From contig NC_030811.1 of the NCBI RefSeq assembly GCF_001704415.2, positions 4,002,501 to 4,066,500 of the forward strand: a stretch of DNA of 64,000 nt, given 5' to 3'. The stretch is from Capra hircus (lineage: Eukaryota > Chordata > Mammalia > Artiodactyla > Bovidae). The notes below the pieces were generated by a model. That model saw nothing but the letters and a program-made list of their open reading frames with translations, ran no database searches and had not been told where the DNA came from. Both the position numbers and the translations under genes were made by a program. This document shows positions 10,300 through 21,432 of the stretch, in pieces (within the stretch, counting starts at the first letter, position 1; the number at the start of each line of letters is the position of its first letter).

Positions 10300-11150
10300 A
10301 AAAATGACATCCACATGGCCAACAGGCAGATGTAACAATGCTTGTGATCGCTAATTATTAGAAGAAAGCAAATCAATGCTACTAAGAGGTATCACTCCAC
10401 ACTGGTCAGAATGGTCCTCATCAGAAAGACACACTGGAGAAAGCAGAAGCCTCCTACACGGTTGCTGGGAATGTAAATTGGTGTAGCCACTGTGAAGAAC
10501 AGTACAGAGGCTCCCTAAACACTCGGAGTACAGGTGCCAGATAAGCCAGCGATCACACCCCGGGTATATGTCCAGAGAAAACTCGAGTTAGAAAAGATCC
10601 GTGCACCCGATGTTCACAGCGGCGTTGTTTACAATAACAAGACAAGGAAGCAACCTAAGTGTCCGTCGACAGCTGAATGGGTAAAGAATGTAAGGTGTGT
10701 GTACATATATAATGGGATACTACCCAGCCATGAAAAAGAATGGGATGATGCCCTTTGCAGCAAGAGGGATGGGCCTGGAGATTGTCATACTGAATGAAGT
10801 AAGTCAGAGAAAGACAGCTATCACAAGATATAGTCATATAGTCAGATCTAAAAATGATATGAATGAACTTATTTACAAAACGAACACAGACATATAGAAA
10901 CAAACTTAGGGTTACCAAAGGGGAAATAAAGGGATAAATTAGATCTTGGGATTAACAGACACATACTATTATATATAAGATAGATAAGCAAGGACCTACT
11001 GTATGCCACAGGAAGCTATATTCAATATCTTATAATAATCTAGACTAGAAAAAAAATTGAAAAAGCACATGTATGTACTTTATACACACACTACTGTGTA
11101 CACCTGAAAACAACCCAGCAGAATAAATCAACTATATCTCAATAAAAACA
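10300..11150 (+). mobile_element. L1 ORF2 C-terminal region and 3' UTR
   Basis: Long sense L1 remnant: 'TATCACTCCACACTGGTCAG', 'GGTGTAGCCACTGTGAAGAA', 'GATACTACCCAGCCATGAA', then 'GGTTACCAAAGGGGAAATAA' and the tail 'TCAACTATATCTCAATAAAA'. Frames are broken by many stops. Confidence 0.9.
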
Positions 11151-12117
11151 GAATGAACTAAGCCGGTTAAGACATTCCCAAAATGTCTTCATATTCAGGA
11201 CTGACTCTTCTGAATCGCTTTCCAAAGCAAATCACATCGATCTCCTTTCCCCTGCACAACACCACCCTCGGTGCCCCAAAGCCCGTCTCCCTGCTGCTCC
11301 TAGGCTCTCCCTGAAGCCTCTGAGCCTGTGCTGTAACTTCTGATGTGAGTGGACCCGTAACGGCCACAGCCTCAGCACCCTCCCCTGACCCCAGAGCCAG
11401 TGACGATGTATCCCAGTGTTACTTAGAGATGCCAACAGGTGGGACATAATCTCTGCCCTAGAAGTGATGAATGATGGCATTTTGGAAAACAGAACATGCA
11501 GAACCAGGTCAGAAAGCTCAGGAACGCTAGAGAGCATGGTACGTTTTCCAATCGCGTGGACGGCAAGGCTCCCGGAACAGCAACCTCTGAGCAGAGACTT
11601 GGACTTGCCGGGGAGGGAGAAAGGCACACTGATATCCGGATGAAGCGTTTGCCTCCGGTGGGAACAGCGTAAGAGCATCCCAGGTTGAGGAGTGTCGGTG
11701 CGAGAACATCCCGGGGCTGACGTCCCTGGAATGAGCAGGCCAGTGGGGAGAGGAGAGAGGCCAAGGCCTCGGTGGCCAGAAACGCTCTGAGGCTGCACTT
11801 GGGTCTGGGTTACCCTGAGTGAAACCTTGTTGTCCCCTGTCCTTACAGGTTTCTGAGCGCACCCGTGAGACGACCCAACCTCTGTCTTTCCAGGACCACT
11901 GTGCCCGCCCTGCTGGGCATGACAGGGGACAGGGAGGGACGCAGACTGGTCTCGGGGTCCTGCAGGGATAGGCAAGAGACGGTGGCTCAGACTATGTATG
12001 TCTGATGTATGTATGTCTGGATGCATTTTGAATGGAGAGCCAGTAGGGCTTCCTCTCCTGTTGAAATACTTCCTTCCAATTAGTTAGAAGAAACATGGGG
12101 AGCAGGGCTTCTTATTC
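11151..12117. other. Stretch without recognised gene
   Basis: GC-moderate DNA with overlapping frames on both strands, the longest about 264 codons on the minus strand (11232-12026). No domain, signal peptide or splice support, so I leave it unannotated. Confidence 0.5.
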
Positions 12118-12128
12118 AGTTTTAGAAG

Positions 12129-12543
12129 CTTTGTTGTTATTCCGTCACTCAGTCGTGTCTGACTCTTTGTGACCTGGTGGACTGCAGCACGTCAGGCTTT
12201 CCTGTCCTTCACCATCTCCCAGAACTTGCTCAGACTCGTATCTATTGAGTCAGTGATGCCATCTATCCATCTCATCCTCTGTCGTCCCCTTCTCCTTCTG
12301 CCTTCAACCTTTCCCAGCATCGGGGTCTTCTCTAATAAGTCGGTTCATAGCACCAGGTGGCCAAAGTACTGGAGCTTCAGCTTCAGCATCAGTTCTTCCA
12401 ATGAATACTCAGGACTGATTTTCTTTAGGATTGAGTGGTTTAATCTCCTTGCTATCCAAGGGATTCTCGAGAATCTTCTCCAACACCACAATTCAAAAGC
12501 ATCAATTCTTTGGTGCTCAGCCTTCCTTATGGTCCAACCATAA
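12129..12543 (-). mobile_element. BovB LINE with TSD
   Basis: Reverse-complement 3' BovB of 415 bases flanked by AGTTTTAGAAG (12118-12128) and AGTTTTAAAAG (12544-12554), one mismatch. The coding remnant is broken. Confidence 0.9.
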
Positions 12544-12554
12544 AGTTTTAAAAG

Positions 12555-13129
12555 TTTATAAAACTTCTTATAAATTTTCAAGCATTAGAACCTAATTTCA
12601 TCTTCAGAAATAAGATTCACAATTTCCTTTTCCTACACATTTTCTGAGCAGGCAGGGAATGGCAGGTAGCACCATCAGAGAGAGAAAATCTCAGTGCATT
12701 TTAAAGCGTCAATAATTGAGTCAAGGAATGTAATAACTTGTGCAGAAGGAGGGATAATCAGATGTCATGCTTTGGGCCAGCGTAGAAGCTGATTTCAGAA
12801 ATCAGCCAGAAGTCACTATTTTTGTTTGTTTGTCTTTTCTTAGCGTCTGTCAAATTTCTGGAGAACAGACAGGATTCTTAAGTGGAAGCATTAACCATAT
12901 CAGCACCTCAGTACCATGTTGGCATCTCAGCAATGAATCCGTTAAATAAAGCCCAGGATGACTCATTCCAAGAAGAATTCCCCACCCATGTGCACTGGAG
13001 GTTTTGGCCTTGGGCCTGGAGTACCCATGATGACTTGCACCTCACTGGACCCTCGCTGCGGCCTCTGTGCTGGGGGTTTCCCCCTGGTCCTGGGTGAGGT
13101 GCTGGTGGATCAGGTGTATGCAGGCCAGT
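12555..13129. other. Stretch without recognised gene
   Basis: AT-rich then mixed DNA. Short frames only, and no recognised repeat. Confidence 0.5.
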
Positions 13130-13338
13130 CCCTGATGGAAAAGACCCTGATTTTGGAAAGACTGAAGGCAGGAGGAGAAGGCGATGACAGAGGATGAGAT
13201 GGTTGGATGGCATCACTGACGCAATGGAACGAGTTTGAGCAGACCCCAGGAGACAGTGAAGGACAGGGAAGCCTGGTGTGTTGCAGTCCACGGGGCTGCA
13301 AAGAGTTGGACACGACTGAGCGACTGAGCCACAACAGC
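13130..13338 (+). mobile_element. BovB LINE, extreme 3' end
   Basis: 'GATGGAAAAGACCCTGATT' through 'GATGAGATGGTTGGATGGC' to 'GACACGACTGAGCGACTGAG'. Only about 210 bases of the element. Confidence 0.85.
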
Positions 13339-13454
13339 AAGGCCAGTCCCGATTCAATCCTGTAGCCCCCGAGTTGCCTCATGCAGATCCGAGTGTCCCC
13401 AGCTCAGTGAATTCAACAGCTCTTTGTCAATGTTTTGAAGCAGGTCAAAAAAAA

Positions 13455-13530
13455 AACCTGACCTTAGGCAGGTCACTTGAATTTTCCCTGAACTGCTCCT
13501 TCTAGGGATGTGAAAATCAATACCTGACCT
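13455..13530. mobile_element. Possible MIR remnant
   Basis: 'CTTAGGCAGGTCACTTGAAT' resembles the MIR core (GGGCAAGTCACTTAAC). The surroundings are too decayed for certainty. Confidence 0.35.
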
Positions 13531-13811
13531 TTCTTCCTTCCAGAGTTTTTGAAAATAAATTGACATGCTAGATGTGTGAAAAAAAGGATTGGGGTAAAAA
13601 ATGTCTGATAACTTTCCTGGCCGGCCTAAGGACAGAAGCGGACCCAAAGATTCCCAGAATGCAATGTACATTTTTGTTTGTTTCTATACCTGCCTTTTAT
13701 AAAAAATTATGCAACAGATAATGTTTTCAATCTTTTTGTTCAATTAATGTGCACTCTTTTGAGTGTTTCTCTCATTGTTTCATGTATATCTTATCTCCCA
13801 AGATTATAATC

Positions 13812-13932
13812 TGGAGGAAGAAATGGCAACCCACTCCAGTATCCTTGCCTGGAAAATTCCATGTACAGAGAAGTCTGGTGAGCTACAGTCCCTGGGGTTG
13901 CAAACAGTTGGACACAGCTGAGCACGCACACA
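13812..13932 (+). mobile_element. Bov-A SINE tail unit
   Basis: 'GGAAGAAATGGCAACCCACT' to 'GTTGGACACAGCTGAGCACG', without a tRNA head. Confidence 0.85.
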
Positions 13933-15537
13933 AGACTGTAAGCTTGAAATATCTCACCACAGAAAAAGTAAACAGTAGGCATTAAACACTGGTTGACCAG
14001 TGGTCAACTGAAGTATGTTTGTGTACACAAACTTGAGAGTGTTTATGAAGAAACACCCGCCTAATATCATCCATACTTCATTTTCCAGGTAATGTGAGAA
14101 CATTGATTTTGGATTACAAACCTCAAATTTGGAAGAAATAATGAATTGGATATAGTGTGACAGAATTCTACACAGTCCAATTCTAAGAGATTACAGGTAT
14201 TTCCCAATCTGACAACAGTAAGGGTCATTTTCCAAACGTTGTGATAAATGAATAGATTATCATTTGATGGTCATCATAACTCTTCACTTCGAGAACACAA
14301 GAATATGTGAAAATCTATTTCAAAATATTAATATAAGATCTCAAATATATTTATATACTAATATATATAGTATATACTAATATAAGATCTCAAATGAGAT
14401 CAAGCACCAATTTTGCCAAGTTCATCAAATAAAGATTAGAAATACATAGATAATCATAAATACTTCTGAGCTTTTATTATGCTCTTATCACTATGAATAG
14501 ATACATGCAGAGGAAAAAGTCGTTGTAGGGATATTTAAGAACGAAGGGATTTCCAGAGTCTTTGCAGAGTATTTTCCAATGATCTTGCTAATTCTAGAAT
14601 TTTCTACAGGAAATTGTCACCCACTGACTAGGTGCTGATGTCACCATGTCTTTGCTCCCTCAAGAAGGATGAAGATGGACCTGGAGAAGATGATTATTTG
14701 CAAGTTTGTCACACATATGTGATATATATACTACATATATCACAATATGCAAAATTTCAATCTTTTGTCCACCTAATATACATTCATTGAAGATTTCGCC
14801 ACATATATCTATATATATAACATATATATGTTACATAGGTATTCTCAGTGTGTGTGGATACTCAATATATATATATATATATTATATGGCTACACAATGC
14901 TGCTCAATGCTGCTTGTCATTTCAACGATTTCTGTTCAACTGGCATCCATTAAACTTCATTTCTTTAGTTATTAGTTGGATGAAATTTCTGTTGTATTTG
15001 TTCTAAATGTTCTTCATGCTTTGTCTTCTGTTCTCATAGATTAAAAGAATTACAACTTCAAAGCTTGTAGTTTCTTTGAGACATTTTTCTTTACTCTCAA
15101 GCCTAGGATATATCTCCCATCCACTGTTTCCATTAATTTTGTATGGCTTTTTTTTTCTTAATATATCTGGACTTTAATATTATGTATATATGCGACACAG
15201 CTTTTAAATTGATTTTCTTGCAGAAATCTGTTCCAGCATCCCTTGCTGAACAATGCTGGCTCTCTCTGCTTAAAGCAGATGAAACATTCATAAATATAAC
15301 AGTAGTTATATTAGATAAATGTGAATGTGTATATTGCTTTATGCTTTTTTGGCCTAATTAATTCTAATTTTAAAAATTTATTTCCATTTTAAAAAGGAGC
15401 TATACCACAGTGTTTTTGGTTTGACTTTAGCAATGCATCTTTTTTGTATTAGTCCTGATAAGACTAATGAAAAGTGACCTAAAAGTGAGCCTTCTAGAAC
15501 CTTTCCTACATAAATCTGTTTCCCACATTTTTCATTT
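13933..15537. other. AT-rich stretch without gene
   Basis: Strongly AT-rich. It holds a repeated 'TAATATAAGATCTCAAAT' near 14330 and 14380 and simple AT sequence (listed separately). No exon-like frame. Confidence 0.5.
14706..14890. repeat. AT/TG simple sequence with small inverted repeat
   Basis: At 14716-14742 GTGATATATA and ATATATCAC form an inverted repeat. A (TA)n run follows at about 14863-14886. Confidence 0.7.
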
Positions 15538-15653
15538 TCTTTTTTTTGCAGTGCCTCAAGGCATGTGGGATCTTACTTCCTGAACAGGGATCGAACTTGT
15601 GCCCCTGCAGCGGAAGTGCTGAGTCTTAACCATTAGACCACCAGGGAAGTCCC
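15538..15653 (-). mobile_element. CHR-type tRNA SINE
   Basis: 'TTTTTTGCAGTGCCTC', 'CATGTGGGATCTTAC', 'GAACAGGGATCGAAC', ending 'CCACCAGGGAAGTCCC'. Confidence 0.85.
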
Positions 15654-16092
15654 TTCTACATGATTCCAATTTGACTATATTCTTTCTGGTCAGACTGAAG
15701 TAGATACTGATGGCATTGCGCTCATTCTGTGTGCCTCTGTGTGCTTCTGATTCCTTCTTATTATACCTAAGGAGTCACCAGCTATGCCTGGGATCCCTCC
15801 CTCAAGGATTACCTGCTGGAATTAGCAGATACTCGGCTGTGCTGAGGTCTGGAAGAAATAAAGAGAAACTTCCCTGTGCAGTCTGGGTTGAATCAAAATG
15901 CTGAAGTTCCAAAGTCATGAAATGCTACTTTCACTGGCCAGTCCCCAGGGACACTCCTCACGGTGAGGCAGAAAGCTTCAGGCTACATCCCATCATTTTT
16001 TTGTCCAGATTTCCCGGGAAGAATGGCACACCATTTTGGACTGATTTGAGTCTCTGACTAAAATGCAGGTCCTCGTTTAGAGTGAGGTCCTA
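15654..16092. other. Stretch without recognised gene
   Basis: Mixed composition with short frames only; nothing recognised. Confidence 0.5.
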
Positions 16093-16335
16093 AGCCTCAT
16101 GCAAAGAGTTGACTCATTGGGAAAGACTCTGATGCTGGGAGGGATTGGGGGCAGGAGAAGAAGGGGACGACCGAGGATGAGATGGCTGGATGGCGTCACT
16201 GACTCGATGGATGCGAGCCTGAGTGAACTCCGGGAGTTGGTGATGGACAGGGAGGCCTGGTGTGCTGTGATTCATGGGGTCGCAAAGAGTCGGACATGAC
16301 TGAGCGACTGAACTGAACTGAACTGAGCTGAAGCT
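16093..16335 (+). mobile_element. BovB LINE, young-looking 3' end
   Basis: A 66-codon open remnant (RVDSLGKTLMLGGIGGRRRR ... VIHGVAKSRT) followed by GCGACTGAACTGAACTGAAC. It keeps many CpGs (GGCGTCACTG, ACTCGATGGATGCGAG), which suggests a recent insertion. Confidence 0.9.
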
Positions 16336-16741
16336 TCATTACTTAATTAACTGAAGGGTCCAACCTGGATCACAATCTCCTCCCCCGCTGAAATAAGCTC
16401 AAAAAACGCAGAAAAGCAGTCCTGCAGTCAGTACCCGTGTGGACTTAGGGATGGAATTCTACTTCCTGCTCACCTTCCACCCTTTGCTCCCCAGGTTAGT
16501 GACCACAGTGGCTCTTCCCGGGGGCAACACAACCCTGAACCGGGATGTTTTGAAAATCTGCGCCGGTATCTTTAATTAGGGATCCTACTGGGTTTTAATA
16601 AGTTGGTTCAAATTATGCTATTTTTTTTTAATACACAGACCAATCCTACAAAACAAAATTGTCCCACAATACTTGCGAATTTCAAATGCCCCAGCAGATG
16701 ACATCAACTGTGGATAATACATTTTCAATACTTTATATCAC

Positions 16742-17099
16742 TATGGGCTGAATGTTCATGTCCCCACAATAATCATAGGTTGAAACCTCATCCCCAGTGT
16801 GATGGTATTGCAGGCAGGGCCTTTGGGGGGTGATTAGGTCATGAGGGTGGGGCCCTCATGAATGGGATTGGTGCCCTTATAAAAGAGACCCTGGAGAGCC
16901 CCCCTCTCCTGTCACATGGGGATAGAGTGACAAGACAGCCTCCAGTGAGATGGGACGTGGGGCCTCAGCAAACACCAAGTCTGCCACTGCCTTTATCTTG
17001 GACTTCCCAGCTTCTAGCCGTGAACAATAAATTTCTGTCGTTCAAAAGTCACCCCAGCCTATGGTATTTCTGACATAGCAGCCTGAATAGACTGAGATA
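16742..17099 (+). mobile_element. Solo LTR of ERVL-MaLR type
   Basis: LTR-like order: 'TATGGGCTGAATGTTCATG', 'GATTAGGTCATGAGGGTGG', TATA-like CTTATAAAAGAGACC near 16876, 'CTTGGACTTCCCAGCTTC', polyadenylation signal AATAAA near 17026, and an end block 'CCTATGGTATTTCTGAC'. This fits MLT/MST-like LTRs. No internal retroviral sequence is attached, so it is a solo, non-coding relic. Confidence 0.7.
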
Positions 17100-17270
17100 G
17101 AAATGTTTAACAAAAAGTGAAATTAAAGTACAGACATTTGAGAAAATATTGTGGAGAGGGAGGATTCAATGGATTAAAGAGATGCTCTTGAGTAATGGAA
17201 TGCTTTATTCACTCCATACAACTGCTTCGTGTATTGTAAAATTTTCAATGTCATAGTAGGAAAAAGTAAT

Positions 17271-17480
17271 GAAAGTGAAAAGTTAGTCGCTCGGTTATGT
17301 CTGACTCTCTGTGACCCCATGGACTGTAGCCCGCCAGGCTCCTCTGTCCATGGGATTCTCCAGGCAAGAATATTGGAGTGGCTTGCCACTCCCTTCTCCA
17401 GGGGACCTTCCTGACTTAGGGACTGACAGGTCTCTCATACTGTGGGCAGTTCCTTTACCATAGCGCCACCAGGGAAGCCC
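17271..17480 (-). mobile_element. Bov-tA SINE with TSD
   Basis: Complete reverse-complement Bov-tA. Flanks AGGAAAAAGTAAT (17258-17270) and AGGAAAGGGTAAT (17481-17493) form a 13-base TSD with two mismatches. Confidence 0.9.
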
Positions 17481-17493
17481 AGGAAAGGGTAAT

Positions 17494-18296
17494 AGCAAGA
17501 GCTGAACAAAAGCATATGGACCCAGCTGCAATGATGTAAGAGGTGAGATTTGAGACTCCTTCTGGGAGACTTCAAATCAACTACAGTTACGTGGATGAAA
17601 TCACATAAAAGGCAAGGAGCTCATTGAATTTCATTAGTAAAGGTGATTTTAAAAATATTTAATATTATTGCCAATGTATACATCTTAAAAATTACATAGC
17701 ACAATGATAAAAACTTATTTTATGAAAATTAGCTACTGAGATATTTATTCGTTGTGAAATTAGCTGTTATTTTCCCCAGCCCCCTCAGATAATACCCCTA
17801 GAGGTTTACACAAAAATTCTCTATAGGCATCTGTGTAATAATTTCTCTCCAGTTGATCTTTGAAGAACATTGCATATCATCTCCCAAGATCTTTTTAAGT
17901 TCTAAAGACCTGATTCACACCTGGACTTTTAGAAGAATTTCCTGAGAGTGGATATTTTCAATGACAGTTGTCACTGACTCATCTCACATCATAACAAAGG
18001 CAAGGATGTTGACATTACACTTGTAAACAAATCCCAGCTCTTCTGTGAAAACACTTTCTCATTATTTCCATTTCAACACCTTATAACTTCCCGAGGTGTG
18101 TTATTTCCATCTCAATTAAGGTTATTTTCTTCTTTGTCTCATCAGCACAAATAATTCTCGCTTGTTATTGTTTATTGTACCATGACTTTCTACTCTAGCA
18201 CCCACCTGTACCTGTGAATCTTATTTTCACACGCTTCCTATAAAGCATAGCTTCTGATTCTCTCATTTCTCCTAAATTCATTGTTATTCACCATGC
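17494..18296. other. AT-rich stretch without gene
   Basis: No repeat or exon recognised. Confidence 0.5.
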
Positions 18297-18508
18297 GTGA
18301 GTGTGCGTGACCAGTTGCTCAGTCGTGTCTGAGCCTTCTGCAACCCCATGAACTAGCCCACCAGGCTCCTCTGTCCATGGGTATTCTCCAGGCAAGCATA
18401 CTGGAGTGGGTTCCATGCCCTCCTTCAGGGCATGGTCCCGATCCAGGAATCGAACCCACATCTCCTGCATTGCAGGTGGATTCTTGACCCGCTGAGCCAT
18501 AGGCAGAC
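18297..18508 (-). mobile_element. Bov-tA SINE (left arm of an inverted pair)
   Basis: 'CAGTTGCTCAGTCGTGTCTG' to the tRNA head 'TTGACCCGCTGAGCCATAG'. An opposite-strand copy follows 33 bases later. Confidence 0.9.
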
Positions 18509-18540
18509 ACAGTATCTGACTACTCCACCACGTGTTTGGC

Positions 18541-18757
18541 GTGTATCCCCGGTGACTCAGCAGTAAAGAACCCACGTGCAACACAGGAGCTGCAGGAGCT
18601 GCAGGTTCGCTCCCTGGGTGGGGAAGACCTCTTGGAAGAGGGCATGGCAACCCACTCCATTAATCTTGCCTGGAGAATCCTACAGACAGAGGAGCCCAGA
18701 GGGCTACAGTCCATAGAGTCACAAAGAGTCAGACATGACTAAAGTGACTTAGCATGC
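18541..18757 (+). mobile_element. Bov-tA SINE (right arm of an inverted pair)
   Basis: tRNA head 'CCCCGGTGACTCAGCAGTAA' with an internal duplication GGAGCTGCA/GGAGCTGCA near 18588-18605, then the BovB-like tail to 'GACATGACTAAAGTGACTTA'. Confidence 0.9.
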
Positions 18758-18825
18758 AAGACACTACTGATTGTAAGACATATTACTCTATGTTAAGACA
18801 TTTACCATGGCAGAGAGAACAGACC

Positions 18826-18969
18826 ATTGGAGAAGGAAACGGCAACCCACTCCAGTGTTCTTGCCTGGAGAATCCCAGGGACGGGGGAGCCTGGTGGGCT
18901 GCCATCTACGGGGTCGCACAGAGTCGGGCACGACTGAAGCGACTTAGCAGCAGCAGCAGCAGCAGCAGC
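18826..18969 (+). mobile_element. Bov-A SINE with (AGC)n tail and exact TSD
   Basis: BovB-derived tail unit from ATTGGAGAAGGAAACGG to GACTTAGC(AGC)n. It is flanked by AGAGAACAGACC at 18814-18825 and 18970-18981 and is inserted in the L1 listed next. Confidence 0.95.
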
Positions 18970-18970
18970 A
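18946..18970. repeat. (AGC)n microsatellite
   Basis: About eight AGC units grown from the 3' end of the Bov-A SINE, a common source of trinucleotide repeats in bovids. Confidence 0.9.
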
Positions 18971-19222
18971 GAGAACAGACCTGTGGTTGCCAAGGCAATG
19001 GGGAGGGAAGGATTGGGAGTTTGGGATTAGTGGATGCAAACTATTATAAATAGAATGGATAAACAAGGTCCTACTGTACAGCACAGGGACCCATATTCAA
19101 CATTCTGTGATAAACTGTAACGGAAAAGAACATGAAAAGGAATATATATGTGTATAAATGAATCATCTTACTCTACAGCAGAAATTAACACAACATTATA
19201 AATCAACTATACGTCAAAAAAA
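18970..19222 (+). mobile_element. L1 3' UTR (interrupted by the Bov-A at 18826)
   Basis: 'GAACAGACCTGTGGTTGCCA', 'GTCCTACTGTACAGCACAGG', 'TACTCTACAGCAGAAATTAA', 'AATCAACTATACGTCAAAAA'. The left part lies at about 18780-18825. Confidence 0.85.
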
Positions 19223-19482
19223 TGTTAAGAGACATTGACCAAAACAGGGCAATTACATTATGACACAATGTCTTGTCATAACTTGAAATTTTAGGCAGGG
19301 TCATTTTCTAGACCATCGCATCATTAGTGATGCAGTATTTCTTGAAAGTTTCTCCACTACTGACAGCTAGATTCTCTTCTAAATACCAGTAACCTCACTG
19401 GCACTTTCTTACCCAAGGTGTGCAATGCAGATTTTCAGGTAGCAATAGGAAGGGCTATTTTAAAGCTGCAGTTACTAACATC

Positions 19483-19767
19483 CGTTTTGGCTGCGCTGGG
19501 CCTCCGTGGCCGCGCAGGCTTTTCTCTCGCTGCAGCGAGCAGCGGCTACTCGCCAGCTGTGGTGTGCAGGCTTCCCATTGTGGTGTCTTCCCTTGTTGCC
19601 GAGCACGGGCTCAGGGCACATGGGCTTCAGTAGTTGCGATAGGTGGGCTCGGGAGTTGTGGTGCATGGGTCTAGGTGGTCCGGGGCATGTGAGATCCTCC
19701 CGGATCAGGGACTGAACCCGCGTCTCCTAATGCACTGGCAGGCGGATTCTCCACCGGGGAAGCCCAA
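19483..19767 (-). mobile_element. CHR-1-like long tRNA SINE
   Basis: 'TTTTGGCTGCGCTGGGCC', 'GCTGCAGCGAGCAGCGGCT', 'TTGCCGAGCACGGGCTC', 'CCGGATCAGGGACTGAACC', ending 'CACCGGGGAAGCCC'. It keeps several CpGs. Confidence 0.85.
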
Positions 19768-20617
19768 GAAGGAATTTCTGATGGGAAACGAACCCAACAC
19801 AAGTTGCTACAATAATCCACAGAATTCAAGTTATCAGCTCCCCTGACCAGGAGTGCAAGTGTGCCGGCAAGGATGCCTGTGTCCCAGGGACCGGCACTGA
19901 TGATGACATGCTATCAGCACAGCACCTGTGATCGCAGAGATACTGCAAGTCAGCAGAACAGGGTATCATATGGGGGTGCAAACTGTAAGTTTCAGAATCA
20001 CTGGGCTAATGGGATTCTTCACACCCGGCTCTTTTTCCAGCTAAACTTTTGCATTGGTAAGTGGGTCACCACCATGATGTATGAAAAGTCTATCCTTGCC
20101 TCATTTTGAACAGGTCATTCAACCAGTAGCTAGAGCATACAGCTCACTACATGCTACCAATAGGCCAAGGGATCCATGCTCCAACAGAAAAACTCCCCAA
20201 ACCACACCAACAAGCTTTAATGGAGATATACAGCGCTGGGGTTTTCAGATTCAGTGTCTATAACATAGATATTGTGAAATTATTCCTTGAGTCTTAGAGA
20301 ACTCAGGATTTCTGTTTCTGTCATAAAAGAAAACCGGGTAAGTAGACATGAGTTGGCTCCTTGAACCCAGGCAGCCTGAGAAAGACCAGGAGTGAGCCAC
20401 AAACGTGTCAATAACATTTTCCTTTCTCTCCTGTTCTAGCTCCAACGGTGGACACTCTAGGCTCCTGGAAGGAATCCCTTGTCAATTCAGATTACCGATA
20501 CAGAAAGTTAGAACAGATGAGCACACGGGGAAACAAAAAGTGCAAACCACTCCTCACCTCAATATCTAAATACAATTACACAAACAAACTTTTTCTCATG
20601 GGACTTTGGAAAATGTG
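19768..20617. other. Stretch without recognised gene
   Basis: Mixed composition. Frames below 85 codons, none supported. Confidence 0.5.
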
Positions 20618-20740
20618 TACTTATTTATTTATGGCTGTGCCACACAACCTGTGGGATCTTAGTTCTCCAACCAGAGACTGAACCCGGGCCCAGGGCAGTG
20701 AGGCACCAAGTCTTCACCACTGGACCACCAGGCAAGTCCC
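20618..20740 (-). mobile_element. CHR-type tRNA SINE
   Basis: 'TTATTTATTTATGGCTGTGC', 'CTGTGGGATCTTAG', 'CCAGAGACTGAACC', ending 'CCACCAGGCAAGTCCC'. Confidence 0.85.
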
Positions 20741-20875
20741 TGTTGTGTGATTTTCTAAAAACAAAAATGGACCGTTTTTCTCAATTGACTAGGTTGCATG
20801 TAATAAAGGACATGGTCTCTGAGGAATGACGATTTACCTTTGCACATTATATTGCTTGTTTTTTTATTTTTTCTG

Positions 20876-21126
20876 CTGTCGCTCAGTTGCTAAGTTGTGT
20901 CTGACTCTTTGCAACCCCATGGACTGCTGCACACCAGGCTTTCCTGTCCCTCACTATCTCCCGGAGCTTGCTCAAACTCACGTCCATTGAGTTGGTGATG
21001 CCATCCAACCATCTCATCCTCTGTCGTCCCCTTCTCCTCCTGCCCTCAATCTTTCCCAGGATCAGGGTCCTTTCCAATGATTTGTCTCTTTGCATCAGGT
21101 GGCCAAGGTATTGGAGCTTCAGCAAT
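20876..21126 (-). mobile_element. BovB LINE, 3' end
   Basis: Reverse complement. The 80-codon open remnant reads YLGHLMQRDKSLERTLILG ... VHGVAKSQTQLSN. The left end is at CTGTCGCTCAGTTGC. Confidence 0.9.
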
Positions 21127-21432
21127 GAACTTATTTGTATATTTATCCAATTACTTTTTCAAGACACATTTTGAAAGAATAAATATTCTCCCTCAGAGTT
21201 TTTTAATATATATTTCCAAATTCCTTTGTAAAGTGTTTGTACACATTTTTATTTCTTTAAGCAGTGGAGAGACTTCATTCCTTTGCTAAAAATAACACTG
21301 GTATAAATTAAAAAGAAAGATCTCCCCAGCTTATAGACCAAAATAGTAGCCTCATTTTAATTTCCATATTTAATTTATTTATTCATGTATCTCTATACAA
21401 ATTTTGTCATCTGAAATGTTATTTTGTGGATT

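Noticed and set aside
11232..12026. 264-codon open frame on the minus strand
   Set aside because: Other frames are also open over the same span, composition is even, and there is no domain, no splice context and no recognisable family. Likely chance.
16742..17099. Possible gene promoter (TATA-like box plus AATAAA)
   Set aside because: The whole block matches an MaLR-type LTR, which explains both signals.
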